Notes: a model not told the origin generated them from the letters alone. Positions 34,389-42,937 are shown, numbered from the stretch's first letter. The stretch is 64,000 nucleotides of DNA from Trebonia sp963843745 (GCA_963843745.1 CAWJLP010000007.1:2170001-2234000); one strand, 5' to 3'. Made by a program: numbers and translations.

Positions 34389-35570
34389 GTGAGGCGCTCA
34401 TATAAGTTCCGGCTGCGGCCAACTAAGCGGCAAGAGGCCACGCTCAGCGCCTGCCTGGAAGACACCCGTCAGCTATACAACGCCGCCCTGGAAGAAAGGC
34501 GCGAGGCGTGGCGGATGGGCCGTCACCAGGTCACGTTCTACAGCCAGGACGCGCAGCTGAAAGAGATCCGAGCAAATGACCCGGAGCGGTTCGGGCGCTG
34601 GGCCTTCACCTGTGAGCGGGCCGTGATCCGTCGCCTGGACCGCGCGTTCCAGGCCTTCTATCGGCGTGTCAAGGCCGGGGAGAAGCCGGGCTACCCGCGT
34701 TTCAAGGGACGCGGCTGGTGGGACTCCATTGAATGGTCCGCCATATCGGGCGGTGCCAGCTGGGACTCAGTGCCGCATCCCAAGGTGACGCGCGTCTACT
34801 TTAAGGGCATCGGCCATGTCCGCGTCCACCAGCACCGGGCCGTCAAAGGCCGCATTAAGACCATCACCACCAGGCGGGAAAACGGGCACTGGTACCTGAT
34901 TCTTTCCTGTGACGATGTCCCGACCGAGCCGCTGGAACCGGTCGGCGCGGCGGTCGGCATCGACATGGGCGTGACTTCGTTCCTGACCACCAGCGACGGC
35001 AAGCATGTCCCCAACCCGCGCCACCTCGCGACCGCCGCCGGGCGGCTCACGGCAGCCCAGCGGAATCTCACCCGTAAACAGCGCCGTAGCAATCGGTGGC
35101 AGAGGGCGTCCGCGCAGGTCGGGAAGCTGCACGGCAAGGTGCGCCGCCAGCGCCTGGACCATGCCCACCAGGCTGCCCTCGCGCTGGTCCGCGACCACGA
35201 CCTGATAGTCCACGAAAAACTGCAGGTCATAAACATGACCCGGCGGCCTAAGTCCCGTCCGGACGGGAATGGCAGTTATGAGCCGAACGGCGCGGCGGCC
35301 AAGGCCGGCCTGAACAAATCGATTCTCGATGCGGGATGGGGTATCTTTCTGCGAGTCCTGTCCGCCAAGGCTGAAAGCGCCGGGCGGCAAGTGATCGCGG
35401 TACATCCCCGTCACACCTCGCAGCGGTGCGCCGAATGTGGGTATACCGGGGCGGGAAACCGGACCAACCAGGCGGCGTTCCAGTGTCTGGCATGCGGTCA
35501 CCAGGCGCACGCTGACGTGAACGCTGCTAGGAATATCTTGCGGGCAGGGCTTGCCCTTCAGCAGGCATAA
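34389..35570 (+). CDS. tnpB: TnpB, RNA-guided nuclease of an IS200/IS605-type element
   Basis: This 393-residue TnpB is complete. The RuvC-like active site is Asp192 (VGIDMGVTS), Glu276 (IVHEKLQ) and Asp376 (HADVNAARN). The zinc ribbon has Cys347/Cys350 (CAEC) and Cys366/Cys369 (CLAC). The N-terminus MRRSYKFRLRPTKRQEATL and the segment YNAALEERREAWR are typical. The GTG at 34389 is the start. No TnpA transposase is adjacent, so this is a solo or IS1341-type copy. TnpB proteins cut DNA guided by an RNA made from the element's right end. Confidence 0.95.
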   Translation: MRRSYKFRLRPTKRQEATLSACLEDTRQLYNAALEERREAWRMGRHQVTFYSQDAQLKEIRANDPERFGRWAFTCERAVIRRLDRAFQAFYRRVKAGEKPGYPRFKGRGWWDSIEWSAISGGASWDSVPHPKVTRVYFKGIGHVRVHQHRAVKGRIKTITTRRENGHWYLILSCDDVPTEPLEPVGAAVGIDMGVTSFLTTSDGKHVPNPRHLATAAGRLTAAQRNLTRKQRRSNRWQRASAQVGKLHGKVRRQRLDHAHQAALALVRDHDLIVHEKLQVINMTRRPKSRPDGNGSYEPNGAAAKAGLNKSILDAGWGIFLRVLSAKAESAGRQVIAVHPRHTSQRCAECGYTGAGNRTNQAAFQCLACGHQAHADVNAARNILRAGLALQQA

Positions 35571-35584
35571 GATGCCTCCTGAGA

Positions 35585-35612
35585 AGCCACTCCCGATAGG
35601 AGTGGAGGAGTC
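35585..35612 (+). ncRNA. Right-end hairpin, probable 3' part of the TnpB guide RNA
   Basis: CCACTCC at 35587-35593 pairs with GGAGTGG at 35599-35605 around a 5-base loop, 15 bp after the tnpB stop. Right ends of such elements fold like this and form the scaffold of the omega RNA; the guide would be the bases just beyond. The exact boundary is not determined. GGAGG at 35604-35608 also serves as Shine-Dalgarno for the next gene. Confidence 0.5.
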
Positions 35613-35617
35613 ACACC

Positions 35618-36397
35618 ATGAGCGAGATGCCGTTGTTCCCCTTGTCGACGGTGCTGTTCCCGGGAATGCGCCTGCCCCTGCACATCTTCGAGGAGCGGTA
35701 CCGGCAGCTCGTCGCGGACCTGCTGGCGGGGCCAGAGCCGAGGCAGTTCGGCATCATCGCGATCCGCAAGGGCCGGGAGACGGGCATCGAAGGCGTCACC
35801 GCGCTGTACGACATCGGCTGCGTCGCCACCGTCCGCCAGATCGCGGAGCGCGAGGACGGCCGGTATGACCTGCAGACCGTGGGCGCGCAGCGGTTCCGGC
35901 TGCTGAGCCTCGACAGGTCGCTGCCGTACTTCCAGGGCGAGATCGAGCCGCTGGCCGAGGAGGCCGGCGACCCCGCGAAGGCCACACCGCTGGCGCAGCG
36001 TGTGCAGGCGGCGTTCCGCGGCTACCTCAACGCGCTCGCCGACCGGGGCGGCGGGACGATCAGCATCGCCAGCCTGCCCGACGAGCCGGAGCTGCTCTCC
36101 TACGTGGTCGGGGCCGCGATGATCATCGACCTGCCGGACCGGCAGGCACTGCTCGCCGCGCCGGACGTGGTCACCAGGCTCAAGGCCGAGCGATCCCTGC
36201 TCACTCGCGAGACGGCCATGCTGCGCGCGACCACATCCCGCCCGGCGCCCGACTTCAGCTATCGAGCCGTACAGCGAGAACTAAGCACTACGCCGGGTCC
36301 GGCAGCCCCAGGACGTGGGCGGCGTTGTCCCGCAGCAGGGCCGGGCTGGCCAGGCCGAGCTCATCCAGCTCGGCGAGGCAGCGCTCCGGCGCGATGA
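35618..36397 (+). CDS. LON substrate-binding domain protein
   Basis: The first 220 residues match the LON N-terminal domain (PF02190-type) without the ATPase or protease: MPLFPLSTVLFPGMRLPLHIFEERYRQLVADLL, FGIIAIRKGRE and GRYDLQTVGAQRFRLLSL. Such stand-alone proteins have an unknown role in protein quality control. The expected end is near SYRAVQREL; the frame instead continues for about 35 low-complexity residues, 110 bp into the convergent amidohydrolase gene, so the original stop may be lost. The RBS lies at the end of the TnpB element. Confidence 0.78.
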   Translation: MSEMPLFPLSTVLFPGMRLPLHIFEERYRQLVADLLAGPEPRQFGIIAIRKGRETGIEGVTALYDIGCVATVRQIAEREDGRYDLQTVGAQRFRLLSLDRSLPYFQGEIEPLAEEAGDPAKATPLAQRVQAAFRGYLNALADRGGGTISIASLPDEPELLSYVVGAAMIIDLPDRQALLAAPDVVTRLKAERSLLTRETAMLRATTSRPAPDFSYRAVQRELSTTPGPAAPGRGRRCPAAGPGWPGRAHPARRGSAPAR

Positions 36398-37127
36398 ACG
36401 GGAAGTCGCTGCCCCACACGAACTGGCCGGACAGCCGGCCCTTCAGCTCGCGGACGACCTCCGGCGGTATCCGTTTCGGCGACCAGCCGGAGATGTCGAT
36501 GTAGACGTTGGTCTTGTGCAGCGCGACCGCGATCAGGTCCATCTGCCACGGCCAGCCGAAGTGCGCCGCGACCACGGTCAGCTGCGGGTGCGCGGCCGCC
36601 ACGGCGTCCAGCTTGAGCGGGTGCGCGTAGTCGATCCTGATGCCCTGGCCGCCTGGCTGCCTGGCGCCGATCCCGCTGGTCCCCGTGTGGAAGAGCGCGA
36701 GCAGGCCGTGCCGCTCGCAGGCGGCGAACACCGGCCAGAACTTCGGGTCGTCAGGGGCGAACGCCTGCAGCGACGGGTGGAACTTGACGCCGCGAAGCCC
36801 GAGCGCCGCTATGTGCGCGACCTCGTCCACCGCCGACGGCTTGTGCGGGTCGACCGAGCCGAGCCCGGTGAACGCGTCGGGGTACTCCCGGCAGGCGGCC
36901 GCGACGGTCTCGTTCGGCACCCGGGGGCGGCCGGTGGCCGTCTCGGCGTCCCAGGCCAGCAGCACCGCCAGCACGTCCAGGGCGCGGTACTTGTCCGCGA
37001 GCTCGCCGAGCGACTGCCGCTCGACCGTCGACCGGAAGTAGGCCTCCGCCGCCTCGACGTAGCCGTCCATGCTGCCGTCCAGCCAGTCCGGCGTCGGCAG
37101 GTGCACGTGGAAGTCGATCGCCCGCAT
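36288..37127 (-). CDS. Amidohydrolase family protein (amidohydrolase 2 type)
   Basis: The 279-residue TIM-barrel enzyme has the metal-binding HxH in AIDFHVHLPTPDWL, LRGVKFHPSLQAF with another His, ALFHTGTSG, and VWGSDFPFIAPERCLAEL with the late Asp. This subfamily includes decarboxylases and hydrolases of aromatic or related acids. The substrate is not predictable. It follows the NDMA-dependent alcohol dehydrogenase by 45 bp on the same strand, so the two are likely co-transcribed. Confidence 0.85.
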   Translation of the reverse strand: MRAIDFHVHLPTPDWLDGSMDGYVEAAEAYFRSTVERQSLGELADKYRALDVLAVLLAWDAETATGRPRVPNETVAAACREYPDAFTGLGSVDPHKPSAVDEVAHIAALGLRGVKFHPSLQAFAPDDPKFWPVFAACERHGLLALFHTGTSGIGARQPGGQGIRIDYAHPLKLDAVAAAHPQLTVVAAHFGWPWQMDLIAVALHKTNVYIDISGWSPKRIPPEVVRELKGRLSGQFVWGSDFPFIAPERCLAELDELGLASPALLRDNAAHVLGLPDPA

Positions 37128-37172
37128 CCCGTCATCGTACGGCGATAGGGGATGCGGGCGACGGCAGGCTCG

Positions 37173-38285
37173 CTAGTGCTCGTGGATGATGACGCCGCGG
37201 ATGTTACGGCCGGCCATCATGTCCTCGTAGCCCCGGTTGACCTCGTCGAGCGTGTACGTCCTGGTGACCAGCTCGTCCAGCTTGAGCTTGCCGGCCCGGT
37301 ACAGCTCGAGCATCCGGGGGATGTCGTCGAACGGGTTGCCGCTGCCGAACAGCGCGCCGTGCAGCCGCTTCTCGAACGCCGTCAGCTCGAAGCCGTTGAC
37401 GTGCACGGTCTTCGTCGCCAGGCCGCCCATCGCCGTCAGGACCACGGTGCCCCGCTTGCGGATCGCGGCGAACGCGTCGGAGACGACTTGCTCGGTCGCC
37501 ACGCCCACCGTGATCAGCGCCTGGTCCGCGCCGACGCCCCAGGTCAGCTGCTGCGCCAGCTCGTGCGCCTCCTCGGCGGACGCGACGGCGTGCGTCGCGC
37601 CCAGCGAGAGCGCCGTGGTCCGCTTGAACTCCACCGGGTCGACCGCGATGACGTACCGCGCCCCGGCGTGCGCGGCGCCCTGCACGGCGTTGATGCCGAC
37701 GCCGCCGATGCCGTAGATGATCGTGGTGTCGCCGGGGCGGACATCGCCCGCGTTCACCGCCGTGCCGTAGCCGGTGGGCACGCCGCAGCCGACCAGCACC
37801 ACGACCTCGAGCGGCAGGTCGTCCTCGATCTTGACCGCGGACGCCTCGGATATGACGGCGTACTGCGAGAACGTGCCGAGCAGGCACATCTGCCCGAAGT
37901 CCGTCGATCCCTCGTGATAGCGGTAGGTGCCGTCGGGCAGCGAGTTGTCCACCAGGAACCGGCCCAGGTCGCACAGGTTGGTCTGGCCGCGGGAGCAGAA
38001 CCGGCAGTGCCCGCAGACCGGCAGCCACGACGTGACCACGTGGTCGCCGACGGCCAGCCTGGTGACACCCGGGCCTACCTTCTCCACGATCCCGGCGCCC
38101 TCGTGCCCGCCGACGATCGGGTACCTGACCGGGATGTCACCGGTGCGCAGGTGGTCATCGGAGTGGCACAGACCAGAGGCGACGAACCGGACCAGGACCT
38201 CATTGGCCTTCGGCTCGTCCAGGTCGAGTTCGACGACCTCGAATTCCTTGCCCACGTCCCTGAGCACCGCTGCTCGTGTCTTCAT
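37173..38285 (-). CDS. NDMA-dependent (mycofactocin-associated) alcohol dehydrogenase
   Basis: This 370-residue Zn-dependent medium-chain dehydrogenase has Cys40 and His61 at the catalytic zinc, Cys91, Cys94, Cys97 and Cys105 at the structural zinc (CGHCRFCSRGQTNLC), and IYGIGGVGINAVQGAAHAGA at the nicotinamide site. The sequence as a whole, including MCLLGTFSQYAVI and ELTAFEKRLHGALFGSGNP, is that of the NDMA-dependent alcohol dehydrogenases. These hold NAD tightly and, in vivo, are thought to be re-oxidised by mycofactocin. It is 10 kb from mftABC and is the first gene of a two-gene unit with an amidohydrolase. Confidence 0.9.
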   Translation of the reverse strand: MKTRAAVLRDVGKEFEVVELDLDEPKANEVLVRFVASGLCHSDDHLRTGDIPVRYPIVGGHEGAGIVEKVGPGVTRLAVGDHVVTSWLPVCGHCRFCSRGQTNLCDLGRFLVDNSLPDGTYRYHEGSTDFGQMCLLGTFSQYAVISEASAVKIEDDLPLEVVVLVGCGVPTGYGTAVNAGDVRPGDTTIIYGIGGVGINAVQGAAHAGARYVIAVDPVEFKRTTALSLGATHAVASAEEAHELAQQLTWGVGADQALITVGVATEQVVSDAFAAIRKRGTVVLTAMGGLATKTVHVNGFELTAFEKRLHGALFGSGNPFDDIPRMLELYRAGKLKLDELVTRTYTLDEVNRGYEDMMAGRNIRGVIIHEH

Positions 38286-38385
38286 GCAGACCTGCCTTTT
38301 CCCGGGGAGATCGTAGTTTGCCAGTCATCATCCGCCCCGCCTGACGGCCGGGTCAATGGTGCCCAAACCTCAATGACGTGGGCCC

Positions 38386-38997
38386 TTATCTGTGGCGCGG
38401 CGGGTGCCACACCCGCACGGTCAGCGTCGTGCCCGCCTTGACGTGCGAACCCGCGGCAAGGGACTGGCTGACCACGAGCCCTTCCACCGGCATCGGGTCC
38501 TGGGTCAGCCGGACCACCGCCAGCCGCAGCCCTGCCATCGTGACCACGTCGCGGCACGGCTGGTAGAACAGCCCGCGCACGTCGGGCACCGTCCGGCGGC
38601 GCGGCGGCGGGGCAGGCCGAGGCCTCAGCCAGTCGGACAGGGCCATGGCGGCGCCGCCCAGCATGGCACCGAACCGGCCGCGCAGCAGGTAGAAGGCATC
38701 GGCTCCGTACATCGCCGAGCCAGCGGAACCGCCGAAGTCGGCGGAGCCGCGCAGCCCGCGCTCCTGGTGCAGCCCGATCTCCTCGTCGTACTCGCGCCGC
38801 CGGCCAGGGTCGCTGAGCACCAGCCAGGCCGCCTCGATCGACTGGCTGGCCCGGGCGGCCGCGGACAGCACGGGGGAGGGGGCGCCGTTCAGCAGCTCGG
38901 CGCGCAGCTGCCCCTTGCGGCCCTCGTACGCCTGCCGCAGCGTGTCAGCCGACGCGCCGGCCGGGACGCCGAGGACGTCATACCAGGTAATCGCCAT
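38386..38997 (-). CDS. J-like domain protein with C-terminal PASTA domain
   Basis: The 203-residue protein starts MAITWYDVLGVPAGASADTLRQAYEGRKGQL and includes SQSIEAAWLVLSDPGRRREYDEEIGL, the layout of a DnaJ J-domain. The HPD tripeptide that stimulates DnaK ATPase is missing, so it may not act on DnaK. Residues about 135-200 (VPDVRGLFYQPCRDVVTMAGLRLAVVRLTQDPMPVEGLVVSQSLAAGSHV) form a PASTA domain. PASTA usually binds peptidoglycan outside the cell, yet no signal or membrane helix is obvious. It is divergent from the ABC importer. Confidence 0.75.
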   Translation of the reverse strand: MAITWYDVLGVPAGASADTLRQAYEGRKGQLRAELLNGAPSPVLSAAARASQSIEAAWLVLSDPGRRREYDEEIGLHQERGLRGSADFGGSAGSAMYGADAFYLLRGRFGAMLGGAAMALSDWLRPRPAPPPRRRTVPDVRGLFYQPCRDVVTMAGLRLAVVRLTQDPMPVEGLVVSQSLAAGSHVKAGTTLTVRVWHPPRHR

Positions 38998-39081
38998 CGC
39001 TATCCGTCCGCTCGGGAGGCGGGCCCCAATCGATGTCTAGCTTGGTTGCGTCGCGCAACTACCGCTGGCTATCGTCGTGGA

Positions 39082-40140
39082 ATGCTTACTTTCCGGTCAT
39101 CAGGCAGGCGGATTGCCGCCGTGCTAGGCATAGCATGCATCGGGCTGGCCGCCGCGGCCTGCTCCAGCTCGTCGAGTTCGTCCTCCTCGTCGGCCACCAC
39201 CAGCGCGAGTGCGAGCGCGTCGCCCTCGAGCACGAGTACCACGGTGTCGGGCACCGCCAACGTCGCCTACGCGAGTTCGCTCGAGTACCTGAACGAGCAC
39301 GTGGTGAAGCCGGCGTTCACCGCCGCCACCGGGGCCGGGTTCTCCGGCACGGGCAACTCCTCCGGCACGCTCGAGGCGGACATCGCCGCCGGGGAGATCA
39401 GCCCCAACGTGTTCGAGTCCGTCGGCGGCGACAACATCACGCCGCTCGAGCCGAAGTTCACCAACTGGTACGTCCAGTACGCCGGCACCTCGATGGTGGT
39501 CGCCTACAACCCGAACAGCAAGTACGCGAGCCAGTTCAAGGCCATCGCGGACGGCTCTAAGCCGGTGTGCGACCTGTACACGCTGCTCCAGACGCCAGGC
39601 CTCAAGCTGGGCCGCACCGACCCGAACACCGACCCGCAGGGCCGCGACTTCATCTACATGCTCGAGCTCGCCCAGTCCTACTGCAAGCTGCCGTCGGACA
39701 CGGTATCCAAGATCCTCGGCACCACCGACTTCGGCACGTCGAAGTCCAGCCAGATCTACGCCGAGTCCGCGCTTGACTCCACGCTCCAGTCCGGCCAGCT
39801 GGACGCCGCCAGCGCCTTCGTCACCCAGGCGATCGAGCTGAAGCTGAACTACATACCGCTGCCGGTGCAGGTCAACCTGGGCAGCGCCGATCTCGCGGCG
39901 CACTACAAGACCGCGAAGGTTACGCTTGAGAACGGAATGACCAAGAGCGGCTCGCCGCAGGTCATCGACATCACGATCATCGGCACGCCGACCCCGGCCG
40001 GCGAGGCGTTCGTGGCGTACACGTTGTCGTCCGCGGGCCTGGCGCAATACAAGCAGGGAGGGTTCACGGTGCTCACGCCGACGCTATTCGGCAGCAAGAG
40101 CGACGTGCCCGCGTCTATAGCCAGTGAGCTGGGCACCTAG
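39082..40140 (+). CDS. Molybdate/tungstate-like ABC importer, substrate-binding lipoprotein
   Basis: This 352-residue protein has a lipoprotein signal with the lipidated Cys27 in LAAAAC, followed by a Ser/Thr-rich linker and a periplasmic-binding-protein type 2 fold. NVAYASSLEYLNEHVVKPAFTAATG and EADIAAGEISPNVFESVG fit the ModA/WtpA group. The oxyanion itself cannot be assigned; sulfate-like or tungstate binding are possible. It is the first gene of a three-gene transporter operon in which each start overlaps the previous stop. Confidence 0.75.
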   Translation: MLTFRSSGRRIAAVLGIACIGLAAAACSSSSSSSSSSATTSASASASPSSTSTTVSGTANVAYASSLEYLNEHVVKPAFTAATGAGFSGTGNSSGTLEADIAAGEISPNVFESVGGDNITPLEPKFTNWYVQYAGTSMVVAYNPNSKYASQFKAIADGSKPVCDLYTLLQTPGLKLGRTDPNTDPQGRDFIYMLELAQSYCKLPSDTVSKILGTTDFGTSKSSQIYAESALDSTLQSGQLDAASAFVTQAIELKLNYIPLPVQVNLGSADLAAHYKTAKVTLENGMTKSGSPQVIDITIIGTPTPAGEAFVAYTLSSAGLAQYKQGGFTVLTPTLFGSKSDVPASIASELGT

Positions 40141-41029
40141 CCCGCAGGCCGCCGCTTCCGGTGGGGTGATCCGGGACGTCGAAGGCGGGCGTCCCGGATC
40201 ACCCCCGGGCAGGAGAGGCGCGTTCGGCAGGCAGGCGCCACGCGTCCGTTCTGTATCGGCAGTTCTTTCGGTAGCGGGGGCGGCGGTCATCTGGATCGCC
40301 CTGCTCGGCCCCGTGATCACCCTCCTCACCCACCTGTCCTGGGGTGAGATCGTCAGCGCGCTCACCGGGCCCGGCAACCTGGACCCGCTGATCACGTCGC
40401 TCGCGGCGGGCGGCGTCACGCTCGCCGTGCTGCTGCTGGTCTGCACGCCGCTTTCCTGGATGCTCGCCCGCGGCCGGCTGCCGCTGCCCCGGCTGTGGGA
40501 GGCCGGCCTGCTGTGCTCGCTGCTGCTGCCGCCGCTGGTCATCGGGCTGCTGCTGGTGTTCATGGTCGGCCCGTACACGCCGGTCGGCCACGTGCTGGGC
40601 TGGCTGCACCAGGACGCGACCAACACGTTCCTCGCGCTGGTGATCGCCGAGGTGTACGAGTCCGCGCCCTATTACGTGCTCGGCGCGCAGGCCGCGTTCG
40701 CCGGCGTGGACACCCAGCTCGAGCAGCAGGCCGGGCTGCTCGGCGACCCGCCGCGGCGGGTGTTCCGCCGGGTAACGCTGCCGCTCGCCGCGCCCGGGCT
40801 CGCGATGGCGATGGCGGTCGCGTGGGCGCGCGCGATAGGCGCGTTCGGGGCGGTGGTGATCATCGCCTACCATCCGTTCGGGATTCCGTTGCAGATCTTC
40901 ACGACCCTGCAGGAGACCGGGCTGGCGTCCGCGCTGCCATTTGCCCTGGTGCTGCTCGTGGTCGCGCTGCCGCTGCCGATGGCCGCCTACGTGTGGAGCG
41001 CTCGTGCTGAACGCCGACGTCGAGGTTGA
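40124..41029 (+). CDS. ABC importer permease, ModB-like
   Basis: The 301-residue permease has about six helices and the BPD_transp_1 cytoplasmic loop EQQAGLLGDPPRRVFRRVTLPLAAPGLAMAMAVAWARAIGAFG, which holds the EAA motif that contacts the ATPase. It starts at the GTG at 40124, inside the last codons of the binding protein gene, and ends 26 bp inside the ATPase gene. Confidence 0.85.
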   Translation: MSWAPSPQAAASGGVIRDVEGGRPGSPPGRRGAFGRQAPRVRSVSAVLSVAGAAVIWIALLGPVITLLTHLSWGEIVSALTGPGNLDPLITSLAAGGVTLAVLLLVCTPLSWMLARGRLPLPRLWEAGLLCSLLLPPLVIGLLLVFMVGPYTPVGHVLGWLHQDATNTFLALVIAEVYESAPYYVLGAQAAFAGVDTQLEQQAGLLGDPPRRVFRRVTLPLAAPGLAMAMAVAWARAIGAFGAVVIIAYHPFGIPLQIFTTLQETGLASALPFALVLLVVALPLPMAAYVWSARAERRRRG

Positions 41030-41996
41030 CCGCCGCGACTTCACCGTGCGCGCGGCGCTGAGCGTGGCCGACGGGGAGCGGGTGGCGCTGTTCGGGCCGT
41101 CGGGGGCGGGCAAGACGACCGTGCTGGAGACGATCGCCGGCCTGGTCTGGCCGCGTCGTGGCCTGGTGGAGCTAGGCGACCGGGTGCTCACGTCCACCGG
41201 TTCCCCGGCTGTCGAGGTCCCGCCGTGGCAGCGCCGGGTGGGGCTGCTGCGGCAGGACCCCGGGCTGTTCCCGCACCTGCCGGTGCGCGCCAACCTGCTG
41301 TACGCGCGGTCCGCGGCCCGCGCGGAGCTGGAGGAGATCGCGCGGGATCTCGGCATCGACGGGCTGCTGTCCGCGATGCCCGCCCGGCTGTCCGGCGGCC
41401 AGCGGCACCGCGTGGCGCTCGGGCGGCTGCTGCTCGCGCACTGCGACGCGCTGCTGCTCGACGAGCCGTTCGCGAGTCTCGACGCGGCCTTGCGGCGCGC
41501 TCTCACGGCGCTTGTCAAAGATCTTTCTTCCGAACGTGAGGTGCCTTCTGTCCTCGTCACCCACCAGCTCTCAGACGCGCAGGCCTTCGCGGACCGGCTG
41601 CTCGTGATGGACCAGGGCTCCGTCTTGCAGGCGGGCGCGCCCGACGAGGTGGTGCTCAGGCCCGCGTCCCGCCGCGTCGCGGAACTGGTGGGCTACCTGG
41701 GCTTTGTGCCCGCGGCCAAGGACGCGCCCGGCATGGTCGCCGGGGTGCACCCGGACCGGGTCCTGCCGGGCGCGGATCCGTCGCGCGGGCTCGTCGTGAC
41801 GGGGACGGTCGAGGCGGCGCGGCCGAGCGGCGCGGACTGGGAGACCGACCTGCGCGCCGGCGACGCCGCCTTCACGTGCCGGCTCCCGGCGCGGCCCGAG
41901 TCGGCGCAGGTGTCGGTGACCCTTCTCGACCCGCCGTTCTTCGCCCCCGACGGCTCGCTGATCCGCGCCGCCGCGGGCGTCTCACCGCCCGCCTAG
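41004..41996 (+). CDS. ABC importer ATPase, ModC-like
   Basis: The 330-residue ATPase has Walker A GPSGAGKTT, signature RLSGGQRHR and Walker B ALLLDEPFASLD. The last 100 residues form a TOBE/MOP-like regulatory domain (AGVHPDRVLPGADPSRGLVVTGTVEAARPSGADWETDLRAG). Start GTG 41004 overlaps the permease by 26 bp. With the two genes before it, it makes a complete importer. The C-terminal domain could sense the anion. Confidence 0.85.
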   Translation: MLNADVEVDRRDFTVRAALSVADGERVALFGPSGAGKTTVLETIAGLVWPRRGLVELGDRVLTSTGSPAVEVPPWQRRVGLLRQDPGLFPHLPVRANLLYARSAARAELEEIARDLGIDGLLSAMPARLSGGQRHRVALGRLLLAHCDALLLDEPFASLDAALRRALTALVKDLSSEREVPSVLVTHQLSDAQAFADRLLVMDQGSVLQAGAPDEVVLRPASRRVAELVGYLGFVPAAKDAPGMVAGVHPDRVLPGADPSRGLVVTGTVEAARPSGADWETDLRAGDAAFTCRLPARPESAQVSVTLLDPPFFAPDGSLIRAAAGVSPPA

Positions 41997-42071
41997 CGGA
42001 CCGGGGCAACCAGGGCCCGGGCGCCGGCGTCCTAGAGGCAGCATGCCGGGTTTCTCGCCATAGGGGGATCG

Positions 42072-42836
42072 ATGACCTCGGTAACTCGCCTCTTCACGCT
42101 CGCCGCGACGACCGCCGTGACCGTACTCGCCGCCGGATGCGCGAGCCAGGGCTCCGCCGGTTCTCCTGTCCCGCCCGCCAGTGTCCCGCCCGCCAGTGTC
42201 CCGCCCGCCAGTGTCCCGCCCGCCAGTGTCCCGCCCGCCAGTGTCCCGCCCGCCAGTGTTCCGCCCGTCAGTGTCCCGCCCGTCAGCCACAGCGCGCCGG
42301 CACCCGGCAGCCACGCGGCGGCGAGCGAGCCGGCCACCACGGCCACCACGGCCACCACGGCCACCGCCGTGGCTTCCGCGTCCCCGGCCCAGGCGCCGGC
42401 CACGCCTTCGGTGACCAGCACCGCCGGTTCTGTGCCGTCCGGCGCCGACGTGTACCTCGCGGAGAGCCAGGACGTGAGAGGGATGACCGCGCACGCGCCG
42501 GGCTGCCAGGCCGGCTGCCCGCTGTCGGGCGACGGCACGACGGTGCTGTGGGACATGACCTGGCCGACGTGGACCGGCGGCCAGGCCGTGGGCACTGGGA
42601 CCGAGAAGATCGACGGCTGCGACCCCAACTGCGCGGCCGGCCCGGAGTACTCGGTGGCGGTGACCGTGACGTTCAGCCAGCCGGCCAGGGACTGCGCCCT
42701 GGGCAAATGGTTCTGGACCTACGCGACGTTCACGTGGCCGAATGGCCTCCCATCCGCGCTGACCGGCGTCAGCGCCCCCACCAACCCCTGGGACTTCTCC
42801 CAGGTCAAAGCCGAGGCCACCCAGTCCTGCGCCTGA
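42072..42836 (+). CDS. Lipoprotein with SVPPA tandem repeats
   Basis: This 254-residue protein has a lipobox with the lipidated Cys23 (LAAGC). A proline-rich spacer of eight 5-residue repeats follows, then a Thr/Ala stretch (TTATTATTAT) and a C-terminal domain of about 135 residues with six or more cysteines (CQAGCPLSGDG, GCDPNCAAG, DCALGKW, SC at the end). Paired Cys suggest a disulfide-stabilised extracellular domain. The family is not recognised. The repeat number is likely to vary between strains. Confidence 0.7.
   Translation: MTSVTRLFTLAATTAVTVLAAGCASQGSAGSPVPPASVPPASVPPASVPPASVPPASVPPASVPPVSVPPVSHSAPAPGSHAAASEPATTATTATTATAVASASPAQAPATPSVTSTAGSVPSGADVYLAESQDVRGMTAHAPGCQAGCPLSGDGTTVLWDMTWPTWTGGQAVGTGTEKIDGCDPNCAAGPEYSVAVTVTFSQPARDCALGKWFWTYATFTWPNGLPSALTGVSAPTNPWDFSQVKAEATQSCA
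42167..42286 (+). repeat. Eight tandem 15-bp repeats in the lipoprotein gene
   Basis: The unit TGTCCCGCCCGCCAG is repeated eight times; the last copies differ by one or two bases. The unit is a multiple of three, so changes in copy number keep the frame. Confidence 0.85.
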
Positions 42837-42853
42837 CCGCCAGATCAGCCTTT

Positions 42854-42909
42854 GGGGGTCGATGGCCCATCGTCCCCCCTCTTAGGGGGTCAATGGCCCA
42901 TCGACCCCC
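42854..42909. repeat. GGGGGTC-GATGGCCCATCG double palindrome
   Basis: GGGGGTCGATGG at the left pairs with CCATCGACCCCC at the right. The same bases also form a direct repeat (GGGGGTC[G/A]ATGGCCCATCG twice). It lies just past the lipoprotein stop and may end its transcript. Confidence 0.6.
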
Positions 42910-42937
42910 TTCGCCCGAGAGGCCGGGCGCGTTAGGC

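Noticed and set aside
42167..42286. Second possible CRISPR-like array
   Set aside because: The 15-bp units have no spacers and are part of a lipoprotein coding sequence.
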